A stretch of 64,000 nucleotides of DNA from Erwinia pyrifoliae DSM 12163 (GTDB taxonomy: Bacteria > Pseudomonadota > Gammaproteobacteria > Enterobacterales > Enterobacteriaceae): NCBI RefSeq assembly GCF_000026985.1, contig NC_017390.1:1910231-1974230 (forward strand), in the 5' to 3' direction. The notes beneath the pieces were generated by a model. The model did not search any database and had not been told where the DNA came from. It saw nothing but the letters and a program-made list of their open reading frames with translations. How positions within the stretch are numbered: position 1 is the first letter of the stretch; each line of letters opens with the position of its first letter. Positions 38,428 through 48,025 of this stretch are shown piece after piece. A program made the translations under genes and the position numbers.

Positions 38428-38763
38428 ACAAAGATGCATTAGCAGTATCGAGAAAAGCACGGGTAATCAGAAATGATAAAACTTCTGAATATCGTTGCAG
38501 GCTGAACAACGGCATTTGCTGTTTGTCTGCAACGTACTACTGGCGGGCCGTGGCTTAAAACAGGATCCCTTTTCACCCCGATCGATGCAGGACAGGCAGC
38601 TCGACTCACAGCGAAAAGCGCAACAGCAGATGGATAAAATGGGTGAGTTTGATAGTCTGACAGTGTGGGGGCAATACTGGCTCTGGGCATTGGTAACGGT
38701 ATCGCCAAAGCCTGGGCGCAAAAACGGGCTAACCCGCGCCAACAGCAGTTACAACGTTTAGCC
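38428..38763. other. Unassigned region between kinase gene and fimbrial operon
   Basis: About 340 bases with overlapping open frames on both strands but none with a credible ribosome site or recognisable protein. On the plus strand, two frames look partly protein-like in succession (from 38495, then from about 38665 with LGIGNGIAKAWAQKRANPR), which would fit a broken gene. I cannot name it. Confidence 0.3.
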
Positions 38764-38764
38764 C

Positions 38765-38802
38765 TGAAAAAACGCCTGCACCCTGTTTCAGTAACAGGGT
38801 GC
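38765..38802 (-). terminator. Terminator of the fimbrial operon
   Basis: A 10-bp perfect stem (GCACCCTGTT / AACAGGGTGC, 5-base loop, 38778-38802). On the minus strand a six-T run follows after five bases. It lies 64 bases beyond the last fimbrial gene. Confidence 0.65.
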
Positions 38803-38865
38803 GTTATATGGCTTTCTGTGCGCAAGCCGGGCGCCTATTTCGCCTTAAAGCCGGCCACGCCGTAT

Positions 38866-39456
38866 TCAGTCAACCAGCGTCAGCGTCAGCCCGGATGCGC
38901 TGCGCTGTAAGCTGCTGGCTCGTGCATCTTCTTCACTTAATACCGGTTGTATCTGCAGGCGCGCCGTCAGCGTTTTTCCCTGGGTTACTTGCCCATTAAC
39001 CAGCGTGACCAGCCGTTGCCCCGATGTAAGTGGTAGTGGTTCACTGACGGCGTCTTCCAGCATGCCGTCGGGCATAACTGAACGCAGATCGGCTGGCTTG
39101 CCGTCCAGCTGGACGTCGGATAAGTGAAACAGAGTGTGGCCACGCTCGCCATAGCGCAGATGACCGGTTTCGTTGGCGTCACCCTGTACCAGAAGTTTTA
39201 TCGTCCGGCTATGCGGGCAGACCACGCTCACCGTTGTCGAGCGAATGCCGGGGCTAACGTTTCCACCCGGAATATCCTGCAACTGCCAGCGCGACATCAC
39301 GCCGTAGTCGATAAGCGGGCTGCCAACCGTCATAATGCAGCGAGTATCTGGCGGTTTCGTCATACCGTTTTCACTACCAGGGAAAGGCTCGGCAGCGCAA
39401 AAGGTACTAGCAACCCACAATATTGGCATCAGCCACGGCCTGTTAAATATTTTCAT
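38866..39456 (-). CDS. Fimbrial minor subunit or tip protein
   Basis: A 196-aa exported protein with a signal peptide (about residues 1-22, ending CAAE). It is the last gene of a four-gene chaperone-usher operon, 9 bases after the usher gene. Two cysteines (Cys40 and Cys80) could form the usual pilin disulfide, and the C-terminus (SGLTLTLVD) has the alternating hydrophobic pattern of a donor or acceptor strand. I infer a tip or minor pilin from position and features rather than from a recognised family. Confidence 0.65.
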   Translation of the reverse strand: MKIFNRPWLMPILWVASTFCAAEPFPGSENGMTKPPDTRCIMTVGSPLIDYGVMSRWQLQDIPGGNVSPGIRSTTVSVVCPHSRTIKLLVQGDANETGHLRYGERGHTLFHLSDVQLDGKPADLRSVMPDGMLEDAVSEPLPLTSGQRLVTLVNGQVTQGKTLTARLQIQPVLSEEDARASSLQRSASGLTLTLVD

Positions 39457-39465
39457 GCAATATCC

Positions 39466-41883
39466 TTACTCGCAAGTTGCCGTTGTATTTTCATACAGCC
39501 GGGACGATGCCGCTTGCTGCGGCAGAGTGAGATTAATTGTGCACAGCGTTTTGCCCGCATGTTGTACTTCCAGCTTCATTTTAGCCGAGGCATTCGGTAC
39601 AAAAACCGTCCCATCGTCTGCCACAACAGTCACCAGACGCTCACCATCGAACAGGCTGGCCCCACGGGGCAGCCTGCTACCATCCGCCATTTGCGCATCG
39701 ACCAGCACACGGCGGGTGCGTATTACCTCAAAATCAACCCGTCCGATAGCACCACGAGCCAGTTCGGTTTCCTGCCACGCATTGGCGATGTCGACATTTT
39801 TCTTCAGGCTAGGGGTATCGACCTGAATGCCGGAGCTGCGGTAGCCATTAAGCGCTGGCAGCACGGCATAGCCTCGCCAGTCCGTCCATACCGTCCCCGA
39901 TGGCGTGTTCAAGCGTACGCCCGATTCATCGCCCACCCGGGCAATGCCAAAGGTATCGGAAACGCGATGAGGTGACAGCGTCAATCCATCAGCGTGCAGC
40001 ACCGCCGCGCCGCTGGCCTGCGTCGACCAGCTGGTATATTTATCGCTGTTATGACTGATACTGGCACCAAGCTGGCTTACGCGCGTGACCGCACTAACAT
40101 TGCCACTTGCTGAGGTATGGTTGTTACGTGACTCGTGCTCACTGGCAATACTCCAGTTAACATCCTGGCTGGCCCGATCGCTGTAGCGTACGCCGCCTCG
40201 GGCGCTACGCTTTGTCGTATTCAGGAAGCTGCTGACATCGCGCCTGTCACCCAAAGGCATACTGAAAGAGGCATACAGACGGTCGTCTTTCTGACCACTC
40301 AGGGTGCTGGTGTTATGCTCAAAACTGAGTCCCAGCCACGCACGACCCACCTGGCGGTTCCAGCCAGCGCGCAGATAATCGCTGTGTACTCCAGCAAATG
40401 TGGTCGTGCGACCCCACGACAGGGATACGCTCCCCGGCATCTCTGCTGCCCAGCTAATGCTACCGCCCCACTGATGGCGGCTCTGTCTGTCAGTATCGTA
40501 TCGCGCACTTTGCAGCGCATCACTCAGTTCACGATAGCCGGACGTTTGCTGGCGCCCATTGGCGCTGATGCTGAGGCGCTCTGTCAGACTGTGGCTGAGC
40601 AGGGCAGATACCGACGTCCCGATTGCCGAATTCTTTGCATCCTGAGCCACGGTGCTCTGGAGGTTAAGCCGGGTAGTGTCAAACAGTTGGGTGTCCAGGT
40701 CGAGCGAGCCGGCTCGCCAGGGCGATGACCCGAAAAGTCCGGCGTACAGGCCAGTATACGGCGTCAACTGCCAGCCGGTGGCAAATGTGCCGACCAGCGG
40801 TGTGTTCCCACCCTGCTGTTCAAGGCGCCCCGCACCGAAAGAGAAACCTGGCGACACCGAGGGTGCCTGCGTAAGCAGCGCAGAGGCAGGTACGGTAAAC
40901 TGTCGTTGCTGCCCGTCACTGCCGTTCAGGGTGACCTGCAGGTCAGAACTCTTATTAAGCAGGGAAAATCCCTGCAGGCGAAAAGGACCTGACGGAACGA
41001 TAGTACTATGGACAAGAACGCCGGACTGACGGACTTCAACGACTGACTGCGAGTCAGCCACACCATCTACCAGCCCGGCACCTTCTTGTTTATTCAGGGC
41101 GGATTCAGGGAACATCTGGAATCCCTGCACCTGTCCGGTACCAAATAAGGAGTTGGCGAGATTGACCTGACCGACCTGCAGCACTTTTTTAATGCTCGCA
41201 AAGCTGCGCTGCGCATAGGTGGCCTGATGGTGAATATTGTCTTTTCCATTGAATCGGCTGAATGTCTGGCGGCTGCGCAATATCCAGTCACTGACGTTTA
41301 GCCCGACCTCGCTGGCAATTTGAGCGAAATTTACCCCACCTGATGAGTTCATATAACTGGCATCATAATTGAGCATTCCGGCACTGCCGCCGTGCAGCCA
41401 TTTGCCATCTTCACCCACTGCCTGAGTGACGGCCTGGGGCGGAACGACCAGGCTGACTTTCCCTTGATCCGGTTCTGTGTGCACTTCAGCCTGAGGCCAT
41501 GCACGACGAAGGTCAAAGCAGGCGATATCGTCAGCGAAAACGGGGGGGAGAATCAGACCGGCCTGCTGCTGAAAGGAGCGGTCTGCACAGAGCGTGCCTG
41601 CTTCATCAAACCGCACCTTTACCCGGCCGCGCGTTGTGCCATTTACCGTTAACAGAACAGAAGACTCACCGGGCAGGAAGCGTGACCGGTGACGGAAAAT
41701 TTCGGCGATTTTGGGGTCTATCCCGCGTTCTTTAAGTACGCCGATATCGAAAATGAGATTGTCGTTTACAGAGTCCACAGACTCAGCCACGGCTGTACAA
41801 ACATAGCCGGACGCCGCCAGCAGGGTGAAAATCAGGCGCAGCGTTGGCTGTCGCGATGCATTGAGATTCGCTTGCATGATCAC
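39466..41883 (-). CDS. Outer-membrane fimbrial usher
   Basis: An 805-aa usher of the PapC/FimD family, somewhat short. Signal peptide (residues 1-33), a short N-terminal domain, then a 24-strand beta-barrel with plug, and C-terminal domains with a disulfide (LCTIN...ATCE). Typical usher phrases include VPSGPFRLQGFSLLN, DLQVTLNGSDGQQRQFTVPA and SGTVWTDWRGYAVLP. It secretes and orders pilin subunits delivered by the chaperone. It overlaps the chaperone gene by 4 bases. Confidence 0.9.
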   Translation of the reverse strand: MIMQANLNASRQPTLRLIFTLLAASGYVCTAVAESVDSVNDNLIFDIGVLKERGIDPKIAEIFRHRSRFLPGESSVLLTVNGTTRGRVKVRFDEAGTLCADRSFQQQAGLILPPVFADDIACFDLRRAWPQAEVHTEPDQGKVSLVVPPQAVTQAVGEDGKWLHGGSAGMLNYDASYMNSSGGVNFAQIASEVGLNVSDWILRSRQTFSRFNGKDNIHHQATYAQRSFASIKKVLQVGQVNLANSLFGTGQVQGFQMFPESALNKQEGAGLVDGVADSQSVVEVRQSGVLVHSTIVPSGPFRLQGFSLLNKSSDLQVTLNGSDGQQRQFTVPASALLTQAPSVSPGFSFGAGRLEQQGGNTPLVGTFATGWQLTPYTGLYAGLFGSSPWRAGSLDLDTQLFDTTRLNLQSTVAQDAKNSAIGTSVSALLSHSLTERLSISANGRQQTSGYRELSDALQSARYDTDRQSRHQWGGSISWAAEMPGSVSLSWGRTTTFAGVHSDYLRAGWNRQVGRAWLGLSFEHNTSTLSGQKDDRLYASFSMPLGDRRDVSSFLNTTKRSARGGVRYSDRASQDVNWSIASEHESRNNHTSASGNVSAVTRVSQLGASISHNSDKYTSWSTQASGAAVLHADGLTLSPHRVSDTFGIARVGDESGVRLNTPSGTVWTDWRGYAVLPALNGYRSSGIQVDTPSLKKNVDIANAWQETELARGAIGRVDFEVIRTRRVLVDAQMADGSRLPRGASLFDGERLVTVVADDGTVFVPNASAKMKLEVQHAGKTLCTINLTLPQQAASSRLYENTTATCE

Positions 41884-42584
41884 TCCCCGGACGCCAGCGG
41901 CGCATCATAACTGTCTACGGCAAAACCCCAAGTGTTTGCAGGGAAAAAGCGCACCTTGTCAGCTTTGGCCTCTGCTTTTTTATCCTCACCTGACAGTGTT
42001 AACTGCTGTCCAGGCAAAATCCACGCGTGGGGGAGTGACCAGCTGGAGCCTTGCGGCAGGGTGGTGACGCTCTGTCCGAGCCTGACGACATACGGCGAAG
42101 GATTACTGACGCTGAGCCTGCCTGCTTTAAGCGTCCAGATCAGGCGTTTCCAGGGCGCCTTATCACGCTTCAGACCGCTGGGGCGAATAATGACCGGTAA
42201 ATTCTGCCGCACCGTCATGCGTACCACGCTCTTACCCTTTTCCTGTGGGGGTACCCCTTCAAAAGCCACCCGCATCAGGTGCTCGGTCTTCAATGGTGAT
42301 TTCGAGGTGAGAATAAAACGTACCCGCTGGGTCTTGCCCGGCTCTACCCGTGCTGCCGGTGGCGTGATGGTTATCAGCCTGCCTGTGTCTGGCTCAATAT
42401 CTTGCAGGTTAGTAAGGAGCAGCACGGGAAAGGCGTCGGTATTCTTAAGATTAATCGCCCCTTCGCCATCCTCCTCTTCAACAATCACTACTGATGTCTC
42501 GGGCAATATACCCGTAGCATTTACGTTGGGCGCAAAGAACCCAAGCACAGGAAATATAGCTGCGCAGTAAGTTGAAAACGTCAT
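41880..42584 (-). CDS. Periplasmic fimbrial chaperone
   Basis: A 234-aa pili assembly chaperone with two immunoglobulin-like domains. The signal peptide covers about residues 1-23. The N-domain has the G1-strand region PLKTEHLMRVAFEGVPP and the RVRFILT segment with the conserved arginine. It holds unfolded subunits and delivers them to the usher. I start at the ATG at 42584, which gives a proper signal peptide; an open frame to 42653 exists but adds 23 unlikely residues. The ribosome site is weak. Confidence 0.88.
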   Translation of the reverse strand: MTFSTYCAAIFPVLGFFAPNVNATGILPETSVVIVEEEDGEGAINLKNTDAFPVLLLTNLQDIEPDTGRLITITPPAARVEPGKTQRVRFILTSKSPLKTEHLMRVAFEGVPPQEKGKSVVRMTVRQNLPVIIRPSGLKRDKAPWKRLIWTLKAGRLSVSNPSPYVVRLGQSVTTLPQGSSWSLPHAWILPGQQLTLSGEDKKAEAKADKVRFFPANTWGFAVDSYDAPLASGE

Positions 42585-42673
42585 ATTTTCAATCGTCCGT
42601 GTCTGAAGGATAAATAGAGCTGATACAGTATGACCTGAAAACACCGGGCGCACAGGCCCGGCAAAGTAACCTG

Positions 42674-43366
42674 TTACAGGTAGACCAGCTCAATGGTGGT
42701 CTGGCCGTCGAGTTTGATGGGTTGTTTGAGATCAAGTTCCGAGGCTTTATTAATATAGGCCTGGACATTGAGTGTGCCGCTCATGTTAGTGAAAATCTTT
42801 GGCTCCCACCCTGAGGGCGTAGTCCATGAGGACAAAATTTCTTCTTTAAGATAGAAAGGAAGTACTAGCATCTTTTTCCATGCGCCCGTCGCGTCAGATG
42901 AAAGCTTGTAGATGTTATTAACGGGGTCGCCATCGGTGGTAATATGATCCAGCATGATATTGTAACCGCCGATCTTTTTATCCCCATCCATACCCAGTCC
43001 GACAACGTACTTGCCATTATCGGTAATTACTCCGGTTGGTGCGAGGCCGCCATAAGCTCCGTTTTCATTTGTTACGCCAGCAGCTGAGCCTGGACGGCCG
43101 TTGACTGCTTTTAAGGCTAGCCAGGTTGGAGCATCACAAGAAATAGTAAAAGTGAGCTGCTTGTTACCAAGCTGGGTTAATGTATTGGCGTTTAATTCGG
43201 TAGTGGGAATAATCCCGTAGTCAATGTTACCATCATTGGAAATAACAGGGGTGCAGGCCACTGGTTTTATCGTGCCAATAACTTGTACTCCCACGCTTTC
43301 AGACATCGCTGCACCGGGGATTGTTGCCAAAACGGCAATTGCACAGATATTCTTAAATAATTTCAT
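42674..43366 (-). CDS. DUF1120-type fimbrial major subunit
   Basis: A 230-aa exported protein, signal peptide MKLFKNICAIAVLATIPGAAMS. The mature part begins with a pilin-like beta strand and a Cys pair (ACTPVISN... / TISCDAP). The layout (GTIKPVACTPVISNDGNIDYG, terminal TTIELVYL) fits the DUF1120 family found in gamma-4-type chaperone-usher operons such as yhc and ybg. It is the first gene of the operon, 89 bases before the chaperone start, as expected for the most abundant subunit. Confidence 0.75.
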   Translation of the reverse strand: MKLFKNICAIAVLATIPGAAMSESVGVQVIGTIKPVACTPVISNDGNIDYGIIPTTELNANTLTQLGNKQLTFTISCDAPTWLALKAVNGRPGSAAGVTNENGAYGGLAPTGVITDNGKYVVGLGMDGDKKIGGYNIMLDHITTDGDPVNNIYKLSSDATGAWKKMLVLPFYLKEEILSSWTTPSGWEPKIFTNMSGTLNVQAYINKASELDLKQPIKLDGQTTIELVYL

Positions 43367-43875
43367 CTTTGAGCACTCTACGGTTAATGAGCTGTGAGGT
43401 GTAATGATTTCATGCCGGAGAAGTTGGCATGAGGAATATGTTACCCAGGCCGAAGGGGAGTTGAACAGTTTTTATTCAAGGTGAATAAAAAAAGAGATGG
43501 TTATGTCGCCATGTTTGGTTTTAGTAAAAGTAAAGATCAAATATTAATCTCATTCGGGTAAATTATAGAATTGATGCTGGCTCAGTTAATTACGGTTGAA
43601 ATAAAAATAAAATGTATTATTTATGCGTTATTGATGACGAGTACCAATAACGTTTTTCATTGTTTCAAATCTGCAAATTGTTAGTAGGTTCGTGCAATGA
43701 ATGTTGCCTGTTATCTTCAATATATCATAAACAGAGGTAATCGAAAGCCGCCACAGGCACACCCGGCAAAATGCAAACGTCCGGTATGTCATCCCTTGAT
43801 ACCTAAGCAAAATTTGCAACGATGCCGTCACAGGCTAGACTGTCATGCGATGAATATTATAGAGGTGGAATCAAC
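43367..43875. other. Control region between the fimbrial operon and zntB
   Basis: About 510 A+T-rich bases between two divergent transcription units. It must hold the fimbrial promoter, but no single -35/-10 pair or inverted-repeat phase switch stands out. Short ORFs on both strands lack ribosome sites. Confidence 0.45.
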
Positions 43876-44859
43876 GTGGACGCGATTACAGGCAAATCAC
43901 TACAGGTATCAGATGCCATTATCTCATGCCAGCTAGATGGTAAGGGGGGCATGACCCCAATCAATGACGCTGACGTCTTAGACTGCGACAGGCCGTGCTG
44001 GCTGCATCTCAATTACGCCCATCACGAAAGTGCGGACTGGCTGAGGCTGACGCCGCTACTGCCAGATGCGGTACGCGATGCACTCGGTGGTGACAGCATG
44101 CGCCCACGCGTGAGCCGCCTGGGTGATGGTACCATGATCACCTTGCGCAGCGTCAATCTGAACACCGAATCGCGTCCGGACCAGCTGGTAGTGATGCGGG
44201 TGTTTATCAATGAAAAGCTGATCGTCTCGACCCGGCGTCGCAAGGTCTATGCCGTTGATGAAGTCCTTAACGACCTGAAAAAAGGGAATGGCCCGGTCAA
44301 CGGCGGCGGCTGGCTGGTCGACGTGTGTGATGCGCTGACCGACCATGCCAGTGAGTTTATAGAACTGCTGCACGATAACATCATCGAGCTGGAGGATGCG
44401 GTGATCGACCAGCGGGTGCCGCCACGCGGGGAGCTGTCACTGATCCGCAAACAGTTGATTATCATGCGCCGATATATGGCGCCGCAGCGCGATGTTTACT
44501 CGCGTATCGCCAGTGAGCGCCTGCCGTGGATGAATGACGACGACCGTCGTCGCATGCAGGATATTTCCGATCGTCTGGGGCGTGGTTTGGACGATCTTGA
44601 CGCCAGCGTGGCACGTACCGGCGTGCTGTCAGACGAGATCGCCACGGTGATGGCGGAAGCGATGAACCGCCGCACCTATACCATGTCATTGATGGCGGTA
44701 GTGTTTCTGCCGACCACATTCCTTACCGGACTGTTCGGCGTCAATCTGGGGGGCATACCCGGAGGAGGATGGCGCTACGGGTTTGTGGCTTTCTGCCTGT
44801 TGTTAGCTTCTCTGGTACTGGGAGTTGCCTTTTGGTTAAGAAGCCGTAAATGGTTATGA
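43876..44859 (+). CDS. zntB: Zinc transporter ZntB
   Basis: A CorA-superfamily inner-membrane transporter moving zinc. The 327-aa protein equals E. coli ZntB in length if translation starts at the GTG at 43876. GAGGTGGA lies 6 bases upstream of it; an in-frame ATG 18 codons earlier has no ribosome site. It has a large cytoplasmic funnel domain and two C-terminal helices with the pore motif [11 protein letters not shown] between them. It is followed by fnrS, as in E. coli. Confidence 0.95.
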   Translation: MDAITGKSLQVSDAIISCQLDGKGGMTPINDADVLDCDRPCWLHLNYAHHESADWLRLTPLLPDAVRDALGGDSMRPRVSRLGDGTMITLRSVNLNTESRPDQLVVMRVFINEKLIVSTRRRKVYAVDEVLNDLKKGNGPVNGGGWLVDVCDALTDHASEFIELLHDNIIELEDAVIDQRVPPRGELSLIRKQLIIMRRYMAPQRDVYSRIASERLPWMNDDDRRRMQDISDRLGRGLDDLDASVARTGVLSDEIATVMAEAMNRRTYTMSLMAVVFLPTTFLTGLFGVNLGGIPGGGWRYGFVAFCLLLASLVLGVAFWLRSRKWL

Positions 44860-44895
44860 TGCACAAAATAAGAGGGCGCAATATATAACCAAATA

Positions 44896-44909
44896 CTGAT
44901 CGAAATCAA
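44896..44909. promoter_or_regulatory. FNR box of fnrS
   Basis: CTGAT-CGAA-ATCAA differs from the FNR consensus TTGAT-N4-ATCAA by one base. Its centre is about 42 bases upstream of the inferred fnrS start at 44945, the standard class II activator position. Confidence 0.8.
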
Positions 44910-44944
44910 TACAGATATAAGCGAATACAGGCAAACTTTTTCTC

Positions 44945-45062
44945 GCAGGTGAATGCAACATCAAGCGATGGGCGTTGCACTCCAATTGTCTCACTTCCTT
45001 TTTAGAATTAATGTTTAGCACATTTGATTCTGACGACGCCGGCTTATAGCCGGTTTTTTTTT
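44945..45062 (+). ncRNA. fnrS: FnrS small RNA
   Basis: FnrS is induced by FNR without oxygen and represses genes of aerobic metabolism with Hfq. The sequence starts GCAGGTGAATGCAACATCAA and continues with AGCGATGGGCGTTGC and CACTTCCTTTTT, matching E. coli FnrS as I recall it. It ends in a terminator hairpin CCGGC-TTATA-GCCGG with nine Ts (45039-45062). Length about 118 nt against 122 in E. coli. Its position after zntB is also conserved. Confidence 0.93.
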
Positions 45063-45159
45063 CATTATCCTGCGAGCATATTGCCTGTGAGTATGTACCT
45101 GAAGCCAGAAAACAGGGGGATGACGCATTTTACTTTACCTATGGATGGAGAAGAGTTTG

Positions 45160-46959
45160 ATGTCACGTTTTACACTCAGTACGGTCATGGCACTTTTAGT
45201 GGCTCCTGTTTTATCCGTTTTACCAGGCCAGGTTATGGCTGGCAAAATGGATATGGCAACAACACAATTAGCGCAGAAGTCTGATGATTTTCCAGCATGG
45301 TGGAAACAGGCCGTTTTTTATCAGGTATATCCGCGTTCCTTTAAGGATACCAACGGTGATGGGATAGGCGATCTTAAAGGCATCATTGAAAAACTTGATT
45401 ATTTAAAGCGTTTGGGCGTTGATGCTATCTGGATTAACCCGCATTATGACTCGCCTAATACCGATAACGGTTATGATATCCGTGACTACCGCAAGATCAT
45501 GAAAGAATACGGTACGATGGAAGATTTTGATCGACTCATTGCCGAAATGAATAAACGTAATATGCGTTTGATGATTGACATTGTGATCAACCATACCAGC
45601 GATCAACATAGCTGGTTTGTGCAAAGTAAAGGCAGCAAAGATAATCCGTATCGTGATTATTACTTCTGGCGTGATGGCAAAAATGGCCAGCCGCCCAATA
45701 ATTATCCCTCATTTTTCGGCGGCTCTGCATGGAAGAAAGAGGATAATTCCGGCCAGTACTATCTGCATTATTTTGCTGAGCAGCAACCGGATCTTAACTG
45801 GGATAATGCCAAAGTACGTGAAGACCTCTATGCGATGCTGCGCTTTTGGCTGGACAAAGGGGTAGCGGGGCTTCGTTTTGACACGGTGGCCACCTATGCC
45901 AAAATCCCGGATTTCCCCGATCTCACACCTCAACAGCGGAAAAACTTCGCAAGGACATATACCGAAGGGCCATCTATTCACCGCTATATTAAAGAAATGC
46001 ACCAGCAGGTTTTCTCACATTATAATATCGCCACGGCCGGGGAGATATTTGGCGTTCCTTTAGAGAAGTCAATTGACTATTTCGACAGACGCCGTGGCGA
46101 ACTCAATATTGCCTTTACTTTTGACCTGATTCGTCTGGACAGAGGGGTAGAAGAGAGATGGCGTCAGAAAGCCTGGAGTTTGACGGATTTCCGCCAAACG
46201 ATCGACAAGGTTGACCGTGTGGCGGGGAAATATGGCTGGAATGCTTTCTTCCTGGATAATCATGATAATCCTCGTGCCGTATCGCATTTTGGCGACGATC
46301 GGCCTCAGTGGAGACAGGCATCGGCTAAAGCGCTGGCAACCTTAATGATCACCCAGCGTGCGACGCCTTTTATTTATCAGGGATCTGAACTGGGCATGAC
46401 AAATTACCCCTTTAAGACCATCGCTGATTTTGACGACATAGAGGTAAAGGGATTTTGGCAGGATTACGTCAGCAGCGGCAAGGTCGATCCCGAAGAGTTT
46501 ATGCGCAACGTGCGTCTGACCAGCCGGGATAACAGCCGAACGCCGTTTCAGTGGGATGACAGCGCCAATGCCGGATTTACCTCCGGAACGCCGTGGTTCA
46601 ACGTCAATCCGAATTATAAGCTGATAAACGCTGCGGATCAGACCAGGGATCCGGACTCGGTGTTCAATTATTATCGCAAGCTGATCGGCCTGCGACATGC
46701 CATACCGGCGCTCACCTATGGTGAGTATAAAGATCTGGACCCCAACAACGACACGGTTTATGCCTGTACCCGCACTCATGGGGATAAGCGATATTTAGTG
46801 GTAATTAACTTTAAGGAAAATGTGGTCAATTACCGGCTGCCAGATCAACTCACCATCAGGCAAACCTTGTCAGAGAGTAGCGCCATTCAGCCCGTTGCGG
46901 AAAACGCGCGAGAACTTTTGCTACAACCCTGGCAGTCAGGGATTTACCAGCTCAACTAA
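45160..46959 (+). CDS. Sucrose isomerase (isomaltulose/trehalulose synthase)
   Basis: A 599-aa glycoside hydrolase family 13 enzyme that rearranges sucrose into isomaltulose and trehalulose. A signal peptide (residues 1-27, ending GQVMA) predicts export to the periplasm. The catalytic triad is at Asp241 (RFDTVATY), Glu295 (AGEIFGVP) and Asp369 (LDNHDNPR), the same numbers as characterised sucrose isomerases. The product-specificity motif at 325-329 reads RLDRG, not RLDRD as in isomaltulose synthases. I start at the ATG at 45160, behind GGAGAAGAG; an ATG five codons earlier is the alternative. No regulator or sucrose transporter adjoins; fnrS lies just upstream. Confidence 0.9.
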   Translation: MSRFTLSTVMALLVAPVLSVLPGQVMAGKMDMATTQLAQKSDDFPAWWKQAVFYQVYPRSFKDTNGDGIGDLKGIIEKLDYLKRLGVDAIWINPHYDSPNTDNGYDIRDYRKIMKEYGTMEDFDRLIAEMNKRNMRLMIDIVINHTSDQHSWFVQSKGSKDNPYRDYYFWRDGKNGQPPNNYPSFFGGSAWKKEDNSGQYYLHYFAEQQPDLNWDNAKVREDLYAMLRFWLDKGVAGLRFDTVATYAKIPDFPDLTPQQRKNFARTYTEGPSIHRYIKEMHQQVFSHYNIATAGEIFGVPLEKSIDYFDRRRGELNIAFTFDLIRLDRGVEERWRQKAWSLTDFRQTIDKVDRVAGKYGWNAFFLDNHDNPRAVSHFGDDRPQWRQASAKALATLMITQRATPFIYQGSELGMTNYPFKTIADFDDIEVKGFWQDYVSSGKVDPEEFMRNVRLTSRDNSRTPFQWDDSANAGFTSGTPWFNVNPNYKLINAADQTRDPDSVFNYYRKLIGLRHAIPALTYGEYKDLDPNNDTVYACTRTHGDKRYLVVINFKENVVNYRLPDQLTIRQTLSESSAIQPVAENARELLLQPWQSGIYQLN

Positions 46960-47086
46960 ACCCTCAGGTCACCAGGCCAGGCGAGGGATATCTGCCGTAC
47001 GCCCTTTTTCTGGCCTTATTATCACTGGCGTTTTGCCACTAACGGCACTTGCCGCCCTGCATAGCCAGTGTAATCAGCTTATGGAT

Positions 47087-48019
47087 TCACTCACGAATTT
47101 GCAGGACATCCAGCCGGGCAGGTGCGTCTTCATCCTCTTCCGGCTGCCAGCCTGGCGGTTGAACGGGAAGCGTTTCACGATCAAATGCCAGATCGCCGCC
47201 GTCTACCACATCAGCACCGTGGCGAATATGCTTAAAATCGAACAGATTTGCATCGGCAAGATGAGAAGGCACCACGTTCTGCATGGCGGTAAACAGGGTT
47301 TCGATGCGCCCCGGATAACGTTTATCCCAGTCGCGCAGCATGTCGCCAATGACCTGGCGTTGCAGGTTGGGCTGTGAACCGCAAAGGTTACAAGGAATGA
47401 TTGGATACTGCCGGGCAATAGCGAAACGCTGGATATCTTTTTCGCGGCAGTAGGCCAATGGCCGGATAACAATATGCTGGCCATCATCACTCATTAATTT
47501 TGGCGGCATTCCTTTCATTTTTCCGCCGTAGAACATATTCAAAAACAGCGTTTGCAGGATGTCATCGCGATGATGCCCGAGAGCGATTTTGCTACAGCCC
47601 AGCTCGCTGGCGGTGCGGTAAAGAATGCCACGACGCAGACGTGAGCAGAGCGAGCAGGTGGTTTTTCCTTCCGGGATCTTCTCTTTAACAATGCTGTAAG
47701 TGTCTTCATTGACAATCTTATATTCCACACCCAGCTGTTCCAGATATTCCGGCAGAATGTGCGCCGGAAAACCCGGCTGTTTCTGGTCGAGGTTGACCGC
47801 CACCAGCGAGAAGGAGACAGGGGCGCTCTGCTGCAAATTGCGTAGGATCTCCAGCATCGTGTAGCTGTCTTTACCACCTGACAGGCAAACCATAATCCGG
47901 TCGCCTTCTTCGATCATGTTGAAATCAGCGATCGCTTCACCCACGTTACGGCGCAGGCGCTTTTGAAGCTTATTCAAATTGTATTGTTCTTTCTTTGTAT
48001 CTTGTTGATTTTCTGGCAT
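47087..48019 (-). CDS. ttcA: tRNA 2-thiocytidine(32) synthetase TtcA
   Basis: TtcA thiolates cytidine 32 of certain tRNAs, using an iron-sulfur cluster and ATP. The 310-aa protein carries the PP-loop SGGKDS (47-52), the cysteines Cys122/Cys125 ([12 protein letters not shown]) and Cys210/Cys213 ([10 protein letters not shown]). The start [10 protein letters not shown] fits the family. Its 5' end contains a Rac-type phage attachment core and an integrase remnant abuts it upstream, so the gene has kept an intact start after a past insertion. Confidence 0.96.
   Translation of the reverse strand: MPENQQDTKKEQYNLNKLQKRLRRNVGEAIADFNMIEEGDRIMVCLSGGKDSYTMLEILRNLQQSAPVSFSLVAVNLDQKQPGFPAHILPEYLEQLGVEYKIVNEDTYSIVKEKIPEGKTTCSLCSRLRRGILYRTASELGCSKIALGHHRDDILQTLFLNMFYGGKMKGMPPKLMSDDGQHIVIRPLAYCREKDIQRFAIARQYPIIPCNLCGSQPNLQRQVIGDMLRDWDKRYPGRIETLFTAMQNVVPSHLADANLFDFKHIRHGADVVDGGDLAFDRETLPVQPPGWQPEEDEDAPARLDVLQIRE
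47970..47995. other. Rac-type prophage attachment core within ttcA
   Basis: A 26-base stretch inside codons 9-17 of ttcA ends TTGTATTGTTCTTTCTT. It matches the 26-base Rac prophage core of E. coli K-12 ttcA, as I remember it, in all but about three positions near the other end. Integrase remnants begin about 30 bases away, supporting use as an attachment site. Confidence 0.55.
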
Positions 48020-48025
48020 TATCTT

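Noticed and set aside
39124..39975. Long plus-strand ORF of 283 codons inside the usher and tip genes
   Set aside because: It lies antisense to the recognisable usher and minor-subunit frames, has no ribosome site and no familiar protein pattern.
45024..45284. 86-codon plus-strand ORF starting in the fnrS terminator
   Set aside because: It overlaps the fnrS terminator and the signal-peptide region of sucrose isomerase in another frame, with no ribosome site.
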